Source: Candidatus Bathyarchaeota archaeon
GTDB taxonomy: Archaea; Thermoproteota; Bathyarchaeia; Bathyarchaeales; DTEX01
Length of the DNA stretch: 5,823 nt
Direction: 5' to 3'
NCBI GenBank assembly: GCA_026414245.1
Contig: JAOAJJ010000075.1
Coordinates: forward strand, 1-5,823
Below the pieces are notes generated by a model, which saw only the letters and a list, made by a program, of their open reading frames with translations, did no database searches and was not told the DNA's origin. A program made the position numbers and the translations under genes. The stretch's first letter is position 1. Every line of letters begins with the position of its first letter. This document shows positions 5,512-5,823 of this stretch, piece after piece.

Positions 5512-5526
5512 CCCCTCCTAAGAGGG
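5512..5526. terminator. Small hairpin between convergent GDPD and mannosidase genes
   Basis: CCCTC (5513-5517) pairs with GAGGG (5522-5526) around a 4-nt loop that contains part of the mannosidase stop codon. The 35-bp intergenic space and the convergent genes suggest a shared termination zone. No long T-run follows on either strand (only TCTTT on the minus side), so the call is weak. Confidence 0.35.
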
Positions 5527-5823
5527 CTTGATCAGTAAAGTCTTTATCTCGAATGGATTTATCTCCAGTCTAATTTTATTATCATCGAGAACCTTAAGGA
5601 GCCTCGTCGGTTCCTCCATTAAATCCGCCTCATAAGCTTCTTCTACATTAAAGTAGAATTGAATTTCCGCAGAAGCTCCCTTACCGGAAGCATCGTAGAC
5701 TCTAACTACTAGGGCATCCCCATTTTCAGCCTCCTTAAAGCATGAGACCACTATATTGTCTGGTTTAACGTTAATGAGGCTCTTTTCCTCACCCATACTA
5801 CCATGCTCTTCCCGCTCCAAAAC
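5518..5823 (-). CDS. Alpha-mannosidase-like GH38 protein, C-terminal end (5' partial)
   Basis: The frame is open at the window edge and ends with TAG at 5518-5520; 101 codons are visible. The sequence contains the distal beta-sandwich pattern of GH38 alpha-mannosidases: NIVVSCFKEAENGDALVVRV, then YDASG, an alternating-strand stretch with a polar MEEP segment, and the ending INPFEIKTLLI. In family terms this is the KxxEdGdglVlRlye...PfEIkTl tail of the C-terminal domain. The catalytic (alpha/beta)7 barrel with its nucleophile Asp lies beyond the window, so activity cannot be confirmed. The TTG at 5820 is an internal Leu, not a start. GH38 enzymes trim alpha-mannosyl residues from glycans, and archaeal forms are often cytosolic. 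It converges on the GDPD gene. Confidence 0.8.
   Translation of the reverse strand, partial: VLEREEHGSMGEEKSLINVKPDNIVVSCFKEAENGDALVVRVYDASGKGASAEIQFYFNVEEAYEADLMEEPTRLLKVLDDNKIRLEINPFEIKTLLIKPS

Noticed and set aside
1..5823. CRISPR array, insertion sequence, toxin-antitoxin or defence system.
   Set aside because: No regularly spaced repeats, no transposase, no terminal inverted repeats and no recognised toxin, antitoxin or defence domains on either strand. The DUF123 protein alone is not evidence of a defence system.

Overview
This window is most likely from an archaeon, plausibly a thermophilic Thermoproteota/Bathyarchaeia-type lineage. The pointers are TATA-box-like AT tracts ahead of several starts, Shine-Dalgarno sequences of the GGAGGTG/GGTGAG type with TTG and GTG starts, archaeal-type split isopropylmalate dehydratase subunits, a DUF123 (Uri-type GIY-YIG) protein, and heavy AGA/AGG and ATA codon use. 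The lineage is inferred from protein character only, with no database search.

Region 1 (about 1-2055, + strand) is the end of a branched-chain amino acid operon. It holds the last 73 codons of ilvC (ketol-acid reductoisomerase), then leuC and leuD, the two subunits of the [4Fe-4S] 3-isopropylmalate dehydratase. The genes are 22 and 13 nt apart and appear co-transcribed. A T-rich tract follows leuD.

Region 2 (2090-4075, - strand) holds three genes read right to left: a DUF123/GIY-YIG protein, a MoaD/ThiS-type ubiquitin-like protein ending in Gly-Gly, and a cytosolic GH172 (DUF2961) glycoside hydrolase. The first two are 41 nt apart and look like one unit. The third has its own AT-rich upstream region and good Shine-Dalgarno sequence.

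Region 3 (4074-4517, + strand) is a RimI/Ard1-type GNAT N-acetyltransferase. It is divergent from the DUF123 gene, and the two putative ATG codons share one CATG. A 290-bp non-coding stretch follows, with two TATA-like boxes, a 12-bp perfect palindrome and a GC-rich/T-run element. Next comes a complete glycerophosphodiester phosphodiesterase (4808-5482, +).

Region 4 (5518-5823, - strand) is the C-terminal end of a GH38-type alpha-mannosidase, cut by the window edge.

Taken together, leucine/valine biosynthesis sits beside a loose set of sugar- and phosphodiester-degrading enzymes (GH172, GDPD, GH38) and small housekeeping proteins. I found no CRISPR array, insertion sequence, tRNA/rRNA gene or defence island. 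The less ordinary points are the unusual specificity loop of LeuD, the shared divergent start, the structured spacer before the GDPD gene, and an archaeal GH172 without a signal peptide.
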